A DNA stretch of 47,864 bases from Pseudomonas fontis. Its GTDB lineage: Bacteria > Pseudomonadota > Gammaproteobacteria > Pseudomonadales > Pseudomonadaceae. Location of the stretch: assembly GCF_028656955.1 (NCBI RefSeq), contig NZ_JAMDGY010000028.1:1-47864 (forward strand), read 5' to 3'. Under the pieces are notes generated by a model. That model was not told where the DNA came from. It searched no databases and saw nothing but the letters and a program-made list of their open reading frames with translations. Positions 15,604-24,454 of this stretch are shown in pieces (position 1 is the stretch's first letter; every line of letters starts with the position of its first letter). A program made the translations under genes and the position numbers.

Positions 15604-18600
15604 ATGCACTTGCTGCGGACCCAGCCCGGCGGCTTTGTGCCGGACGACAGTATTGCCGACCTCGGCCAAACCCCCGCCGAACTGGTGATCCTCTGCAGCG
15701 GTGACTCCCACCTGGCACTGCTGGCCGAAACGGCCCAGCAGTTGCCCGAGGATTACCCCAGCGTACGCCTGGCCAACCCGATGCAGGTGCAGAACCATGC
15801 CTCGGTCGACTTGTACGTCGACCAGGTACTGCGTCACGCCAAGGTCATCCTGGTGTCGCTGCACGGCGGCGTGGGTTACTGGCGTTATGGCGTGGAGCAA
15901 CTGGTCGAGCTGGCTGCACGTGGCGTGCAACTGATCCTGGTGCCGGGCGATGACCGCCCGGACCCGGAACTGAGCAGCCTGAGCACAGTGCCAGCCGAGC
16001 AGGCCGAGCGCCTTTGGCGCTTCCTGCGCGAGGGCGGCAAGGCCAACGCGCTGGCGCTGTTCAATTGCCTGGCCAGCCAGTGGCTGGGGCGTGACTACCC
16101 GTGGCACGAGCCGCAGCAGTTGCCGCGCACCAGCGTCTACCACCCGCAACGGCCGTCGGCACAACTGGCCGACTGGTTCGGGCAATGGCTGAGCGGGGAG
16201 GCGGTCGTCCCGATTCTGTTCTATCGCTCGCACCTCCAAGCCGCCAACACCGCCTTTATCGATGCGTTCTGCGAGCGTTTGCAGGGCGCCGGGCTCAATC
16301 CCTTGCCGATTGCCGTGGCCAGCCTCAAGGAAGCGGCCTGCCTGGAGCAGGTCGAGCAGTGGCTGGACGAAGTCCAGGCCGAGCTCATCATCAATACCAC
16401 CGGTTTTGCCCAGTCCAGCCCGCAACAGCCGCACCTGCGCCCGTTCCGCCGGGACATCCCGGTGTTGCAGGCCATCTGCGCGCAAGACAACGAACCGGGC
16501 TGGCAGGCCAGCGAACAGGGCCTGGGCGCCCGCGACCTGGCCATGCACATCGCCTTGCCGGAACTGGACGGGCGCATCATCACCCGGCCGATCAGTTTCA
16601 AGGACCTGGCCTGGCACAGTGAGCGCAGCCAGTCCGACGTGGTCTGCTACCGGCCGCAACTGGAACGCATGGACTTCGTTGCCGAGCTGGCGCGGCGCTG
16701 GTGCGAGCTGGGGCGCCTGGCGAACCCGGAGAAGCGCGTTGCGCTGATCCTGGCCAACTACCCGACCCGCGATGGGCGCATTGGCAATGGCGTTGGCCTG
16801 GATACGCCCGCCGCCGCGCTGAACATCCTGCGCGCGATGCAGCAGCAGGGTTACCCGCTGGCGCCGTTGCCCGAGTCGGGCACAGCCTTGATCCAGGCGC
16901 TGCTGGGCGGCGTGAGCAACGACCTCGACAGCCTGGATCAGCGCCCGTGTGCGCAAAGCATGGCGATGGACGATTACCTGCGCGCCTTTGCCAGCCTGCC
17001 CGAAGCCAACCAGCAGGCCGTGCGTGAACGCTGGGGCGCGCCGGAGCAGGACCCGATGTGCCGCAACGGACGAATGATGATCGCCGGCCTGCGTTTCGGC
17101 CTGACGTTCGTCGGCATCCAGCCTGCTCGCGGCTATCAGGTGGACCCAAGCGCGGTCTATCACGACCCCGACCTGGTTCCGCCGCACGGTTACCTGGCGT
17201 TCTACTTCTGGCTGCGCCACGCCTTTGCCGCTGACGCGCTGATTCACGTGGGCAAGCACGGCAACCTCGAATGGCTGCCGGGCAAGGGCGTCGGCTTGTC
17301 CGCCGAGTGCTGGCCGGACGCCTTGCTCGGCCCGCTGCCGAACATCTATCCGTTTATCGTCAATGACCCCGGGGAGGGCGCACAGGCCAAGCGTCGCACC
17401 CAGGCGGTGATCATCGACCACCTGATGCCGCCGCTGACCCGCGCCGAAACCTATGGGCCGCTGCGTCACCTTGAAGTGCTGGCCGACGAATACTACGAAG
17501 CCCAGCTGCTTGACCCGCGCCGGGCGCGCGAGTTGCAGCGCGATATTCTCGAACTTGTGCGCGACAACCATATCGACCGCGAACTGCAGCTTGAAGGTGC
17601 GCTGGATGATGCCGCGATCTGGCTGCCACGCCTGGACACCTACCTGTGCGACCTGAAGGAATCGCAGATTCGCGACGGCCTACACATCTTTGGCGAGTCG
17701 CCGGCGGGGCGGCTGCGCATCGACACCTTGCTGGCCTTGCTGCGCGTCGAGCGTGGCGACGGTCGCGGGGCCAATGCCAGCCTGTTGCGGGCATTGGCGC
17801 GGGCGATGACGTTGGGGATCGATCCGCTCGATTGCGACCTGGGGGCAGCGTGGCAAGGGCCGTGCCCGGCCGTGCTGCAGTCCATCAGCGCTGATCCCTG
17901 GCGCACCGCCGGGGACACCCGCGAGCGTTTGGAGCTTTACGCTGCTTGCTTGATCGAGCACAGCCTGAGCGGTGCTGAGCCCTTGCCTGAAGTCGCGCAG
18001 TGGGTGGACGTCCAGGCGATCCTTACTGCGCTGCAGCAACAGGTCGCGCCCCAACTCGACAGTTGCGGCCCGAGCGAGATGCAGGGCCTGCTGGCGGCGC
18101 TGGACGGGCGCTTCGTCCCGGCTGGCCCCAGCGGTGCGCCGAGCCGGGGGCGGCTGGACGTGCTGCCCACCGGGCGCAACTTCTATACCGTGGATGTGCG
18201 CAACCTGCCGACGGCCACGGCCTGGCGCATCGGCTTTGCTTCGGCCAACCTGATTCTTGAGCGTCACCTGCAAGACCATGGCGATCATCTGCGCCAACTG
18301 GGGCTTTCGGTCTGGGGCACGGCGACCATGCGCACCGGCGGCGACGACATCGCCCAGGCCATGGCCTTGCTCGGGGTTCGCCCGGTGTGGGCCAACGGCA
18401 GCCAGCGGGTCGACGATTTCGAGATTCTGCCGCTGAGCCTGCTTGATCGGCCGCGGGTAGACGTCACCCTGCGGGTCTCGGGGTTCTTCCGCGATGCCTT
18501 CGGCAACCTGATCAAGCTGTTCGACGCCGCCGTGCAGGCGGTGGCCGCACTGGATGAGCCCGACGACCTCAACCCGCTGGCCGCCAAGGTACGCAGTGAA

Positions 18601-19365
18601 CGCGCCACGTTGCTGGAAAGCGGCCTGGACGCCGAACAGGCAGAGCGTCAGGCCGGTTGGCGGATTTTCGGCTCCAAGCCGGGCGCCTACGGTGCAGGCA
18701 TTCAGAATGCCATCGACGGGCGCCTGTGGCACAGCCGTGAAGACCTCGCCGAGGTCTATCTCAACCACGGCGGCTACGCCTATGGCGGCGCCGACGAGGG
18801 CACCGAAGCCCGCGAACATTTCGCCCGGCGCCTGAGCCAGGTACAGGCCGTGGTGCAGAACCAGGACAACCACGAGCACGATCTGCTCGATTCCAACGAC
18901 TACTATCAGTTCCAGGGCGGCATGCTTGCGGCCGTGGAAAGCCTTGGTGGCTCACCAGTGGCCAGTTACCACGGTGACCACAGCCAGCCGGATCGGCCGC
19001 GCATCCGCACCCTCAAGGAAGAACTGAACCGGGTCATGCGCGCGCGCGCCCTGAACCCCAAATGGATCGACGGGGTCAAGCGCCATGGCTATAAAGGTGC
19101 ATTCGAGCTGGCTGCGACGGTGGACAACCTGTTTGCCTTTGATGCCACCACGCACCTGATTGATGACCATCATTACCAGTCGCTGGCGCAGGCGTACGTG
19201 TTGGACGCCCAGACCCGCGACTTTATCCGCCAGCACAACCCCGAGGCGTTGCGCGATATCACCGAGCGCTTGCTCGAGGCCCAGCAGCGCGGGCTTTGGC
19301 AGGAGCCGGGCGAGTACCGCCAGGCCCTCGAAGAGCAGTTGCTGGACGGTGAAGAAGAGACTTGA
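15604..19365 (+). CDS. cobN: Cobaltochelatase subunit CobN
   Basis: This 1253-aa large subunit inserts cobalt into hydrogenobyrinate a,c-diamide in the aerobic cobalamin pathway, together with an AAA+ motor. The CobN/BchH core is clear in segments such as IHVGKHGNLEWLPGKGVGLS near residue 545, RTGGDDIAQAMALLGVRPVW and GDHSQPDRPRIRTLKEEL. Length is normal for CobN at about 1250 aa. It follows cobW by 3 bases and is followed at 2 bases by the chlI/chlD-type gene. No cobS/cobT pair is present here, so the motor is probably made by that downstream gene, a common arrangement in Pseudomonas. Confidence 0.96.
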   Translation: MHLLRTQPGGFVPDDSIADLGQTPAELVILCSGDSHLALLAETAQQLPEDYPSVRLANPMQVQNHASVDLYVDQVLRHAKVILVSLHGGVGYWRYGVEQLVELAARGVQLILVPGDDRPDPELSSLSTVPAEQAERLWRFLREGGKANALALFNCLASQWLGRDYPWHEPQQLPRTSVYHPQRPSAQLADWFGQWLSGEAVVPILFYRSHLQAANTAFIDAFCERLQGAGLNPLPIAVASLKEAACLEQVEQWLDEVQAELIINTTGFAQSSPQQPHLRPFRRDIPVLQAICAQDNEPGWQASEQGLGARDLAMHIALPELDGRIITRPISFKDLAWHSERSQSDVVCYRPQLERMDFVAELARRWCELGRLANPEKRVALILANYPTRDGRIGNGVGLDTPAAALNILRAMQQQGYPLAPLPESGTALIQALLGGVSNDLDSLDQRPCAQSMAMDDYLRAFASLPEANQQAVRERWGAPEQDPMCRNGRMMIAGLRFGLTFVGIQPARGYQVDPSAVYHDPDLVPPHGYLAFYFWLRHAFAADALIHVGKHGNLEWLPGKGVGLSAECWPDALLGPLPNIYPFIVNDPGEGAQAKRRTQAVIIDHLMPPLTRAETYGPLRHLEVLADEYYEAQLLDPRRARELQRDILELVRDNHIDRELQLEGALDDAAIWLPRLDTYLCDLKESQIRDGLHIFGESPAGRLRIDTLLALLRVERGDGRGANASLLRALARAMTLGIDPLDCDLGAAWQGPCPAVLQSISADPWRTAGDTRERLELYAACLIEHSLSGAEPLPEVAQWVDVQAILTALQQQVAPQLDSCGPSEMQGLLAALDGRFVPAGPSGAPSRGRLDVLPTGRNFYTVDVRNLPTATAWRIGFASANLILERHLQDHGDHLRQLGLSVWGTATMRTGGDDIAQAMALLGVRPVWANGSQRVDDFEILPLSLLDRPRVDVTLRVSGFFRDAFGNLIKLFDAAVQAVAALDEPDDLNPLAAKVRSERATLLESGLDAEQAERQAGWRIFGSKPGAYGAGIQNAIDGRLWHSREDLAEVYLNHGGYAYGGADEGTEAREHFARRLSQVQAVVQNQDNHEHDLLDSNDYYQFQGGMLAAVESLGGSPVASYHGDHSQPDRPRIRTLKEELNRVMRARALNPKWIDGVKRHGYKGAFELAATVDNLFAFDATTHLIDDHHYQSLAQAYVLDAQTRDFIRQHNPEALRDITERLLEAQQRGLWQEPGEYRQALEEQLLDGEEET

Positions 19366-19367
19366 GC

Positions 19368-20375
19368 ATGAGCGAACCAATGCATTTCCCGCTGGCCGCC
19401 GTGGTAGGTGCCGATGAGCTGAAGCTGGCCCTGTGCCTGACGGCCATCGACCCGAAGATCGGTGGCGTACTGATCGAAGGCCCGCGCGGCATGGCCAAGA
19501 GTACGCTGGCCCGTGGCCTGGCCGACCTGCTCGGCGAGGGGCCGTTTGTCACCTTGCCATTGGGCGCGAGCGAAGAGCGCCTGGTCGGCACCCTGGACCT
19601 GGATGTCGCGCTGGGGCAGGGCCGGGCACAGTTTTCACCCGGTGTACTGGCCAAGGCCGACGGCGGCGTGCTCTACGTCGATGAGGTCAACCTGCTGCCG
19701 GATCACCTGGTCGATCTCTTGCTGGATGTCGCCGCCAGCGGCACCAACCGGGTCGAGCGCGACGGTATTTCCCATCGGCACAATGCGCGCTTCGTGCTGA
19801 TCGGCACGATGAACCCGGAAGAAGGCGAGCTGCGTCCGCAATTGCTCGACCGCTTTGGCCTGAATGTGGCGTTGCATGGGCAACCCTTGCCGCAGGCACG
19901 TGGCCAGATCATCCGCCGGCGCCTGGATTTCGATGCCGACCCGGAATCGTTCTGCGCGCAATGGGCCCCGGCCCAGGCGGCATTGCGCAGCCAGTGCCAG
20001 GCGGCGCGCAACCGCCTGGCGCAGATTCCTCTGGATGATGCTGCACTGGCGCAGATTACCGAGCGCTGTTTTGCAGCCGGTGTCGATGGGCTGCGCGCCG
20101 ACCTGGTCTGGTTGCGCGCTGCGCGGGCGCATGCCGCTTGGCGCGGCGCCGCACAGATAGAAGGCGAGGACATCGAAGCGGTGGCCGAGTTTGCCTTGCG
20201 TCACCGGCGCCAGGCGCCTGCGCAAGGCCCATCGTCGCAGCAGCCACCGAGCGGGCAGGCCGGCCAGCCGGCGCAGGCACCTGGTGATGCAGCGGGGCAG
20301 TGGGGCGAGATGGCCGCGCAAGCTGTCGCGGTCGGTGCCCGGCGCGAGGTGCCGAGCTGGCCAAAAAAGCCCTGA
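19368..20375 (+). CDS. chlI: ChlI-like AAA+ subunit of the cobaltochelatase (unshifted product)
   Basis: The 335-aa AAA+ ATPase has Walker A GPRGMAKST (residues 38-46), Walker B VLYVDEVN (101-108) and a sensor region GTMNPEEGELRPQLLDRFG, all typical of ChlI/BchI magnesium-chelatase ATPases. A Gln/Pro/Gly-rich linker (about 285-325) follows and the protein ends SWPKKP. The ATG at 19368 lies 2 bases after the cobN stop; a TTG two codons earlier is also open. With CobN next door and no magnesium-chelatase genes around, it should energise cobalt insertion. The end coincides with a -1 frameshift signal, so this is probably the short of two products; the long one runs on into the VWA domain. Confidence 0.93.
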   Translation: MSEPMHFPLAAVVGADELKLALCLTAIDPKIGGVLIEGPRGMAKSTLARGLADLLGEGPFVTLPLGASEERLVGTLDLDVALGQGRAQFSPGVLAKADGGVLYVDEVNLLPDHLVDLLLDVAASGTNRVERDGISHRHNARFVLIGTMNPEEGELRPQLLDRFGLNVALHGQPLPQARGQIIRRRLDFDADPESFCAQWAPAQAALRSQCQAARNRLAQIPLDDAALAQITERCFAAGVDGLRADLVWLRAARAHAAWRGAAQIEGEDIEAVAEFALRHRRQAPAQGPSSQQPPSGQAGQPAQAPGDAAGQWGEMAAQAVAVGARREVPSWPKKP

Positions 20376-20409
20376 ACATCCGCCCACGCTCGCGCCAGGG
20401 GGCGGATGT
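20363..20409 (+). promoter_or_regulatory. Programmed -1 ribosomal frameshift signal in chlI/chlD
   Basis: The slippery heptamer A_AAA_AAG is at 20363-20369, read in phase by the upstream frame (CCA AAA AAG CCC TGA). A 6-base spacer (20370-20375), which includes the zero-frame stop, follows. Then a 10-bp perfect stem pairs ACATCCGCCC (20376-20385) with GGGCGGATGT (20400-20409) around a 14-base loop. A GAGG at 20346-20349, 13 bases upstream, may act as a stimulatory Shine-Dalgarno-like element, as in dnaX. A shift of -1 enters the downstream VWA frame directly. Confidence 0.85.
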
Positions 20410-21040
20410 GCGGCCCAAGGCGGGGAATCAGGAGCAAGGCACGCGCGGTCGTGCACGTAATGCAAGCCAGGGCAAGGTGGCCTGGCCGGCCACGTTGCTC
20501 AAGGGCCGACCGCGCAGCCGCAGCGACCTCAGTTGGGTACAGCGCAAGGCGTCGACAGGTGAGCTGTGGCTGGTCATTGTCGACGCATCTGCCTCTACCC
20601 GGCGCCATCAGGCATTGAGCCAGGCCAAGGGTCTGCTGGCCGAGTTCTTCGACCAGGCCTACCGCGCCCGCGCGCGCCTGGCGCTGCTGACCGCGAGCGG
20701 CAACGCGCCGCGTTGGCAACGGCATGGCCTCAAGGCGTCTGCCGCGTTGCAACCCTGGCTGGCAGAATTGGGCGCAGGCGGCGGCACGCCGTTGCTGGCC
20801 GCCCTCGAGCAGGCGCGGCAGTGGCTACTTGAGCGGCAAAAGCGCTATCCGGATGAGCAGCAACGCTGCCTGGTGTTGACCGATGGTCGGCTAAAAGCCT
20901 GGGAAAGATTGGCGCCAATGCCTTGCCAGAGCCTGCTGGTCGACATGGAAAGTTCACCGATTCGCCTGGGCCGGGCCCAGCAATTGGCCGAGGAATTAGG
21001 CGCGGACTATCGCCATCTGCAACACTTCGCCGGCTGTTAA
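20363..21040 (+). CDS. chlD: VWA-domain part of ChlD-like cobaltochelatase subunit, reached by -1 frameshift
   Basis: This is the downstream frame. After a -1 slip at 20363-20369 it adds 223 residues to the 334 of the AAA+ part, giving a 557-aa ChlD-like fusion (19368-21040). A basic, Gly-rich linker leads to a von Willebrand A domain with the MIDAS motif DASAS at LWLVIVDASASTRR, a mid-domain GGGTPL containing the MIDAS Thr, and the LVLTDGR strand. In ChlD/CobT-type subunits this domain contacts the large chelatase subunit. The frame is open back to a GTG at 20300, but no Shine-Dalgarno supports it and that start would encode an odd Arg/Cys-rich leader. Independent initiation cannot be ruled out. 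Confidence 0.8.
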   Translation, partial: KKALNIRPRSRQGADVRPKAGNQEQGTRGRARNASQGKVAWPATLLKGRPRSRSDLSWVQRKASTGELWLVIVDASASTRRHQALSQAKGLLAEFFDQAYRARARLALLTASGNAPRWQRHGLKASAALQPWLAELGAGGGTPLLAALEQARQWLLERQKRYPDEQQRCLVLTDGRLKAWERLAPMPCQSLLVDMESSPIRLGRAQQLAEELGADYRHLQHFAGC

Positions 21041-21102
21041 GTTCACCGGCTTACTGTGCGGCCTAATGTCGCAGTGCGCCATCCGCTAATGTTACCGGCA
21101 AC

Positions 21103-21131
21103 AAAAAATGCACCCTGAGGTGCACTTTTTT
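21103..21131. terminator. Bidirectional rho-independent terminator
   Basis: TGCACC (21109-21114) and GGTGCA (21119-21124) form a stem with a CTGA loop. An A-run precedes it and CTTTTTT follows, so it can end transcription both of chlI/D (plus) and of the small convergent gene at 21156-21422 (minus). Confidence 0.88.
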
Positions 21132-21155
21132 ATGTGACAAAGTTTGCCGGGAAAG

Positions 21156-21422
21156 TTACTTCGGCATTGTCCACGGTTGCAAGTCGTAGCCTTTCTGGCT
21201 CAACTCCGCACGCACTTCCTCGATCAGGTGGGCCCATTGTGCAGGGTCTGAGTAGGTGCTGCTTGGCACTTGCTTGCTGCCAATGCGGGTGCTGGTTCGG
21301 TCAATCACGGACAGGCTGATTTCGCCAGTGCCATTAGGCGCATCCCAGGCAACACACTGGAAAGGTTCGAAGGCGTGGTCGGCAATCAGCAGTGCTTCGT
21401 TGACACGCAGCGGAGCATTCAT
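21156..21422 (-). CDS. Small protein of unknown function
   Basis: An 88-aa soluble, acidic protein with no signal peptide, membrane segment or motif that I recognise. It contains a compact sequence (FEPFQCVAWDAPNGTGEISLSVIDR ... GYDLQPWTMP) that reads as a real alpha/beta domain rather than a chance frame. The ATG at 21422 is preceded by a weak GAGAGA, and the longer open frame to 21539 looks non-coding. A terminator shared with chlI/D closes it, and it diverges from the sigma54-type regulator. No function is assigned. Confidence 0.72.
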   Translation of the reverse strand: MNAPLRVNEALLIADHAFEPFQCVAWDAPNGTGEISLSVIDRTSTRIGSKQVPSSTYSDPAQWAHLIEEVRAELSQKGYDLQPWTMPK

Positions 21423-21748
21423 GGGTTCGGTCTCTCTGTGGTCCCAAACATTGAAAAAGTTACCGCGCGGGCTACGCCACTGCGGTGAGTTACTTGTACT
21501 GATGCCCGATAGTTGGGGTCGAGTCACACAGTACTGCAAAATATTTTTTCGAACGTCGGAAAAATGCTGTTTTTCCCTGCGCCTCTGACGTTGAATTAAC
21601 AGGAAAATTCCCAGGCCTGCTGATCCACCCCAGTCTTTACAGACAGACGGTAGTGGGCGTCGCCAAGTTCGTTGCTACTGTTACAAACGGGCTCGCCAAC
21701 ATGCTGTTTCTACTAACTTTTCCAATAATTGGCGCCAAGGAAAAGGTC
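21423..21748. promoter_or_regulatory. Divergent promoter region between the small protein and the sigma54-type activator
   Basis: A 326-base stretch without a credible gene. It is more AT-rich near 21530-21600 than its surroundings and must contain the promoters of the two divergent genes. I see no confident -10/-35 or -24/-12 pair, operator or small RNA in it. Confidence 0.4.
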
Positions 21749-23074
21749 ATGCTTGAACCCGTACCGAACCGCCGCCTATTGATCGTCGACCCCTGCGACG
21801 ACTGCCACCGCCTGTTGCCTGGCCTGCGCAGTGTCGGCTGGGATGTGCACAGCTGCACCCTGGCGACTGCCCTGGAGTATCCCTGTGACGTTGGCCTGCT
21901 GCGTTTGCAGGCGTCACACCTGCAGCACCCCGATGCGGTCAAGGACCTGATCAGTCGCAGCGGCACCGAGTGGATCGCCGTGCTCAGCCCGCAGGAACTG
22001 CGCACGCAGAACGTCGGTGATTTCGTCTGCGAGTGGTTTTTCGACTTCCACACCTTGCCGTTTGACGTCTCGCGGGTGCAGGTCACCCTGGGCCGGGCCT
22101 TCGGCATGGCGCGGCTGCGTGGCAAGGGTACGGTGCATGTCGATGAGCCGGAGCACGAGCTGCTGGGGGAAAGCCGGCCCATTCGCGAATTGCGCAAACT
22201 GCTCAGCAAGCTGGCGCCGACCGAGTCGCCGGTGTTGATTCGCGGCGAGAGCGGCACCGGCAAGGAGTTGGTTGCGCGCACCTTGCACCGCCAGTCGCAA
22301 CGTAATGAAAAGCCATTCGTGGCGATCAACTGCGGGGCGATTCCCGAGCACCTGATCCAGTCCGAGCTGTTCGGGCATGAGAAAGGCGCGTTTACCGGAG
22401 CGCACCAGCGCAAGGTCGGGCGCATTGAAGCGGCCAATGGCGGCACGCTGTTCCTCGACGAAATTGGCGACCTGCCGCTGGAGTTGCAGGCCAACTTGCT
22501 GCGTTTTCTCCAGGAAAAGCATATCGAGCGGGTCGGTGGCAGCCAGCCGATCGCGGTGGATGTGCGGGTGCTGGCGGCGACCCACGTGGACCTGGAAAGC
22601 GCCATCACCACCGGACGTTTTCGAGAAGACCTGTATTATCGGCTCAATGTATTGCAGGTGGTGACGGCGCCCCTGCGTGACCGGCATGGCGACCTGTCGA
22701 TGCTGGCCAGCCACTTTTCGCGCTTCTACAGCCTGGAGACCGGGCGGCGACCGCGCACCTTCAGTGAAGACGCCTTGATGGCCATGGGCAAGCATGACTG
22801 GCCCGGCAATGTGCGCGAGCTGGCCAACCGGGTGCGGCGTGGCCTGGTGCTGGCCGAAGGGCGGCAGATCGAGGCGCAGGACCTGGGCCTGCAAGGGCAG
22901 ATCAGCGAAGCCGCGCCCATGGGCACGCTCGAAGACTACAAGCACCGCGCCGAACGGCAGGCGCTGTGCGATGTGCTTAATCGGCACAGCGACAATCTGA
23001 GTATTGCCGCCAAGGTGCTGGGGGTTTCCAGGCCGACGTTTTACCGGTTGTTGCACAAGCATCAGATTCGCTAG
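21749..23074 (+). CDS. Sigma54-interacting transcriptional activator (VpsR-like N terminus)
   Basis: This 441-aa regulator has an N-terminal receiver-like domain (about 1-125; LLIVDPCDDCHRLL) that lacks a clear phosphorylation pocket and resembles the VpsR group. An AAA+ sigma54-activation domain follows, with Walker A GESGTGKE (166-173), the sigma54-contact motif GAFTGA (213-218) and GGTLFLDEIGDLPLELQ. A Fis-type helix-turn-helix ends the protein (LSIAAKVLGVSRPTFYRLLHKH). The ATG at 21749 has AAGGA upstream; the extension to 21653 is unlikely. It precedes the steroid cluster but shows no binding-site evidence tying it to those genes; it may be an older chromosomal gene marking the insertion edge. 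Targets are unknown. Confidence 0.9.
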   Translation: MLEPVPNRRLLIVDPCDDCHRLLPGLRSVGWDVHSCTLATALEYPCDVGLLRLQASHLQHPDAVKDLISRSGTEWIAVLSPQELRTQNVGDFVCEWFFDFHTLPFDVSRVQVTLGRAFGMARLRGKGTVHVDEPEHELLGESRPIRELRKLLSKLAPTESPVLIRGESGTGKELVARTLHRQSQRNEKPFVAINCGAIPEHLIQSELFGHEKGAFTGAHQRKVGRIEAANGGTLFLDEIGDLPLELQANLLRFLQEKHIERVGGSQPIAVDVRVLAATHVDLESAITTGRFREDLYYRLNVLQVVTAPLRDRHGDLSMLASHFSRFYSLETGRRPRTFSEDALMAMGKHDWPGNVRELANRVRRGLVLAEGRQIEAQDLGLQGQISEAAPMGTLEDYKHRAERQALCDVLNRHSDNLSIAAKVLGVSRPTFYRLLHKHQIR

Positions 23075-23124
23075 GGGGTATGGGCAGGGAGAGTAGTCAC
23101 CTGCCGTGAGTTCCTCGATCACAT

Positions 23125-23148
23125 GGTCCGTTTGAGGTATGTCGAGCC
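23125..23148 (+). promoter_or_regulatory. Shared upstream element before hsaA
   Basis: GGTCCGTTTGAGGTATGTCGAG resembles the sequence before the next gene at 24455-24477 (AGTCCGTTTGCGTGATTCGAG): a common GTCCGTTTG block and a common TCGAGC tail about ten bases later. Both sit 80-118 bases upstream of a start codon. The role, perhaps an operator, is inferred from repetition only. Confidence 0.4.
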
Positions 23149-23242
23149 AGCTTCGGCTTGCTTGAATGCGCGATGGAGGCGGCTGGACGCCTCGCAGCAC
23201 GCGCGCCCCGGCGGACGGGGTGATCAGAGGAGAACCACCAAG

Positions 23243-24427
23243 ATGCCCAATCAAGACCTGATACGCCAGCGTCTGGCCCAGCGCGCCCGCGAACTGGTGC
23301 CGGTCCTGCGTGAATGCGCCCCGCAGGCCGCACAACTCGGCCAACTGCCCGCCGAAACCTTGCAGGCCTTCCACGAAGCCGGCTTCTTCCGCATCCTCCA
23401 ACCCGCCCGCTGGGGTGGCTATGAACTGGAGCCCAAAGACTTCTTCGACGTGCAGATGACCCTTGCCGAGGGCTGCATGTCCTCGGCCTGGGTGCTGGGC
23501 GTCATCGCCATCCATAACTGGCAACTGGCGCTGTTCGACGACCGCGCCGCGCAGGATGTCTGGGGTGACGACTCGAGTGTGCTGATCTCCTCGTCGTATA
23601 TGCCGGTGGGCAAGGTCGAGCGGGTCGACGGTGGTTTCCGCCTCAGCGGGCGCTGGGGCTTCTCCTCGGGCAGCAAGCATTGCCAGTGGGCCTTCCTCGG
23701 CGCCCTGGTGCCGCCGGCAGAGGCGGGCGGGGCGCCGGACTACCGGACCTTCCTGGTGCCGCGCAGCGACTACCAGATCCTCGACAACTGGAACGTCATG
23801 GGCTTGGAAGCCACCGGCTCGCATGACGTGCTGGTGGAAAGTGCCTTCGTCCCCGAATACCGCACCCACCGCGCGCTGGACGGCTTCATGCAGAACAGCC
23901 CGGGCAACGCGGTCAATACCGCGCCGTTGTTCCGCCTGCCGTTCGGGCAGATTTTCGTGCGTGCGGTTTCGTCTGCCGCGATTGGCGCCTTGCAGGGCGC
24001 GGTGGACCAGTTCGTCACGCACAACCGCGCGCGCGTCGGCGTCAACGACGGGCGCAAGATGCTCCAGGACCCCGCCGCACAGACCGCGCTGGCCAACGCC
24101 ATGGTCTGCGTCGATGAATGCAAGACCGTGCTGTTGCGCAACTTCGAGCGCATGTTCGCCGCCGCGCAACAGGCTGAGCCGCTGGACATGCAGGCGCGGG
24201 TGAAGATGCGCTACGACTCGGCCCTGGTGGCCGACAAGTGCGCCAAGGCGGTGGCCGAGCTGATGTTCAACAGCGGCGCCTCGACCATTTTCCGCAGCCA
24301 TGCGATCAACCGCGCCTTCCGCGACATCCACACCGGCCGTGCCCACGTTGCCAACAACCCGGCCAAGTACGCCTGGAACCTCGGTGGGGTGAGCATGGGC
24401 CAGGACAGCAGCGACTTCTTCCTCTGA
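23243..24427 (+). CDS. hsaA: HsaA-like flavin-dependent 3-HSA 4-hydroxylase, oxygenase component
   Basis: This 394-aa acyl-CoA-dehydrogenase-fold monooxygenase is predicted to hydroxylate 3-HSA (3-hydroxy-9,10-seconandrosta-1,3,5(10)-triene-9,17-dione) or its bile-acid analogue at C-4, making the catechol cleaved by HsaC. Supporting features are the 394-aa length shared with HsaA, the HpaB/DszC-type regions GFFRILQPARWGGYE, LSGRWGFSSGSKHCQWAFLG and NWNVMGLEATGSHDV, and the C-terminal AFRDIHTGRAHVANNP. A GGAG ribosome-binding site fixes the ATG at 23243; the extension to 23123 is unlikely. It is the first gene of the catabolic cluster. Its usual flavin-reductase partner HsaB is not in the window. 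TesA2 is the equivalent name in Comamonas. Confidence 0.87.
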   Translation: MPNQDLIRQRLAQRARELVPVLRECAPQAAQLGQLPAETLQAFHEAGFFRILQPARWGGYELEPKDFFDVQMTLAEGCMSSAWVLGVIAIHNWQLALFDDRAAQDVWGDDSSVLISSSYMPVGKVERVDGGFRLSGRWGFSSGSKHCQWAFLGALVPPAEAGGAPDYRTFLVPRSDYQILDNWNVMGLEATGSHDVLVESAFVPEYRTHRALDGFMQNSPGNAVNTAPLFRLPFGQIFVRAVSSAAIGALQGAVDQFVTHNRARVGVNDGRKMLQDPAAQTALANAMVCVDECKTVLLRNFERMFAAAQQAEPLDMQARVKMRYDSALVADKCAKAVAELMFNSGASTIFRSHAINRAFRDIHTGRAHVANNPAKYAWNLGGVSMGQDSSDFFL

Positions 24428-24454
24428 AACGATTGCCGGGCCGTCAAAACCGGC

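Noticed and set aside
14239..17571. A 1110-codon open frame on the minus strand opposite cobW and cobN
   Set aside because: It is a shadow of high-GC coding on the other strand. cobW and cobN have complete family motifs, while this frame is rich in Gln/Arg/His repeats with no recognisable domain.
20363..20368. A sequencing error in the A6 run as the cause of the split chlI/chlD gene
   Set aside because: A miscounted homopolymer is possible, but the 10-bp perfect stem at the optimal 6-base spacing and the stop codon within the spacer are what a programmed site needs and would be a coincidence otherwise. Not fully excluded.
20300..21040. The VWA frame as an independent gene starting at the GTG at 20300
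   Set aside because: There is no Shine-Dalgarno, the leader peptide is unlike any VWA subunit, and an in-phase slippery site plus stem explains access to the frame better. Kept as an alternative in the feature entry.
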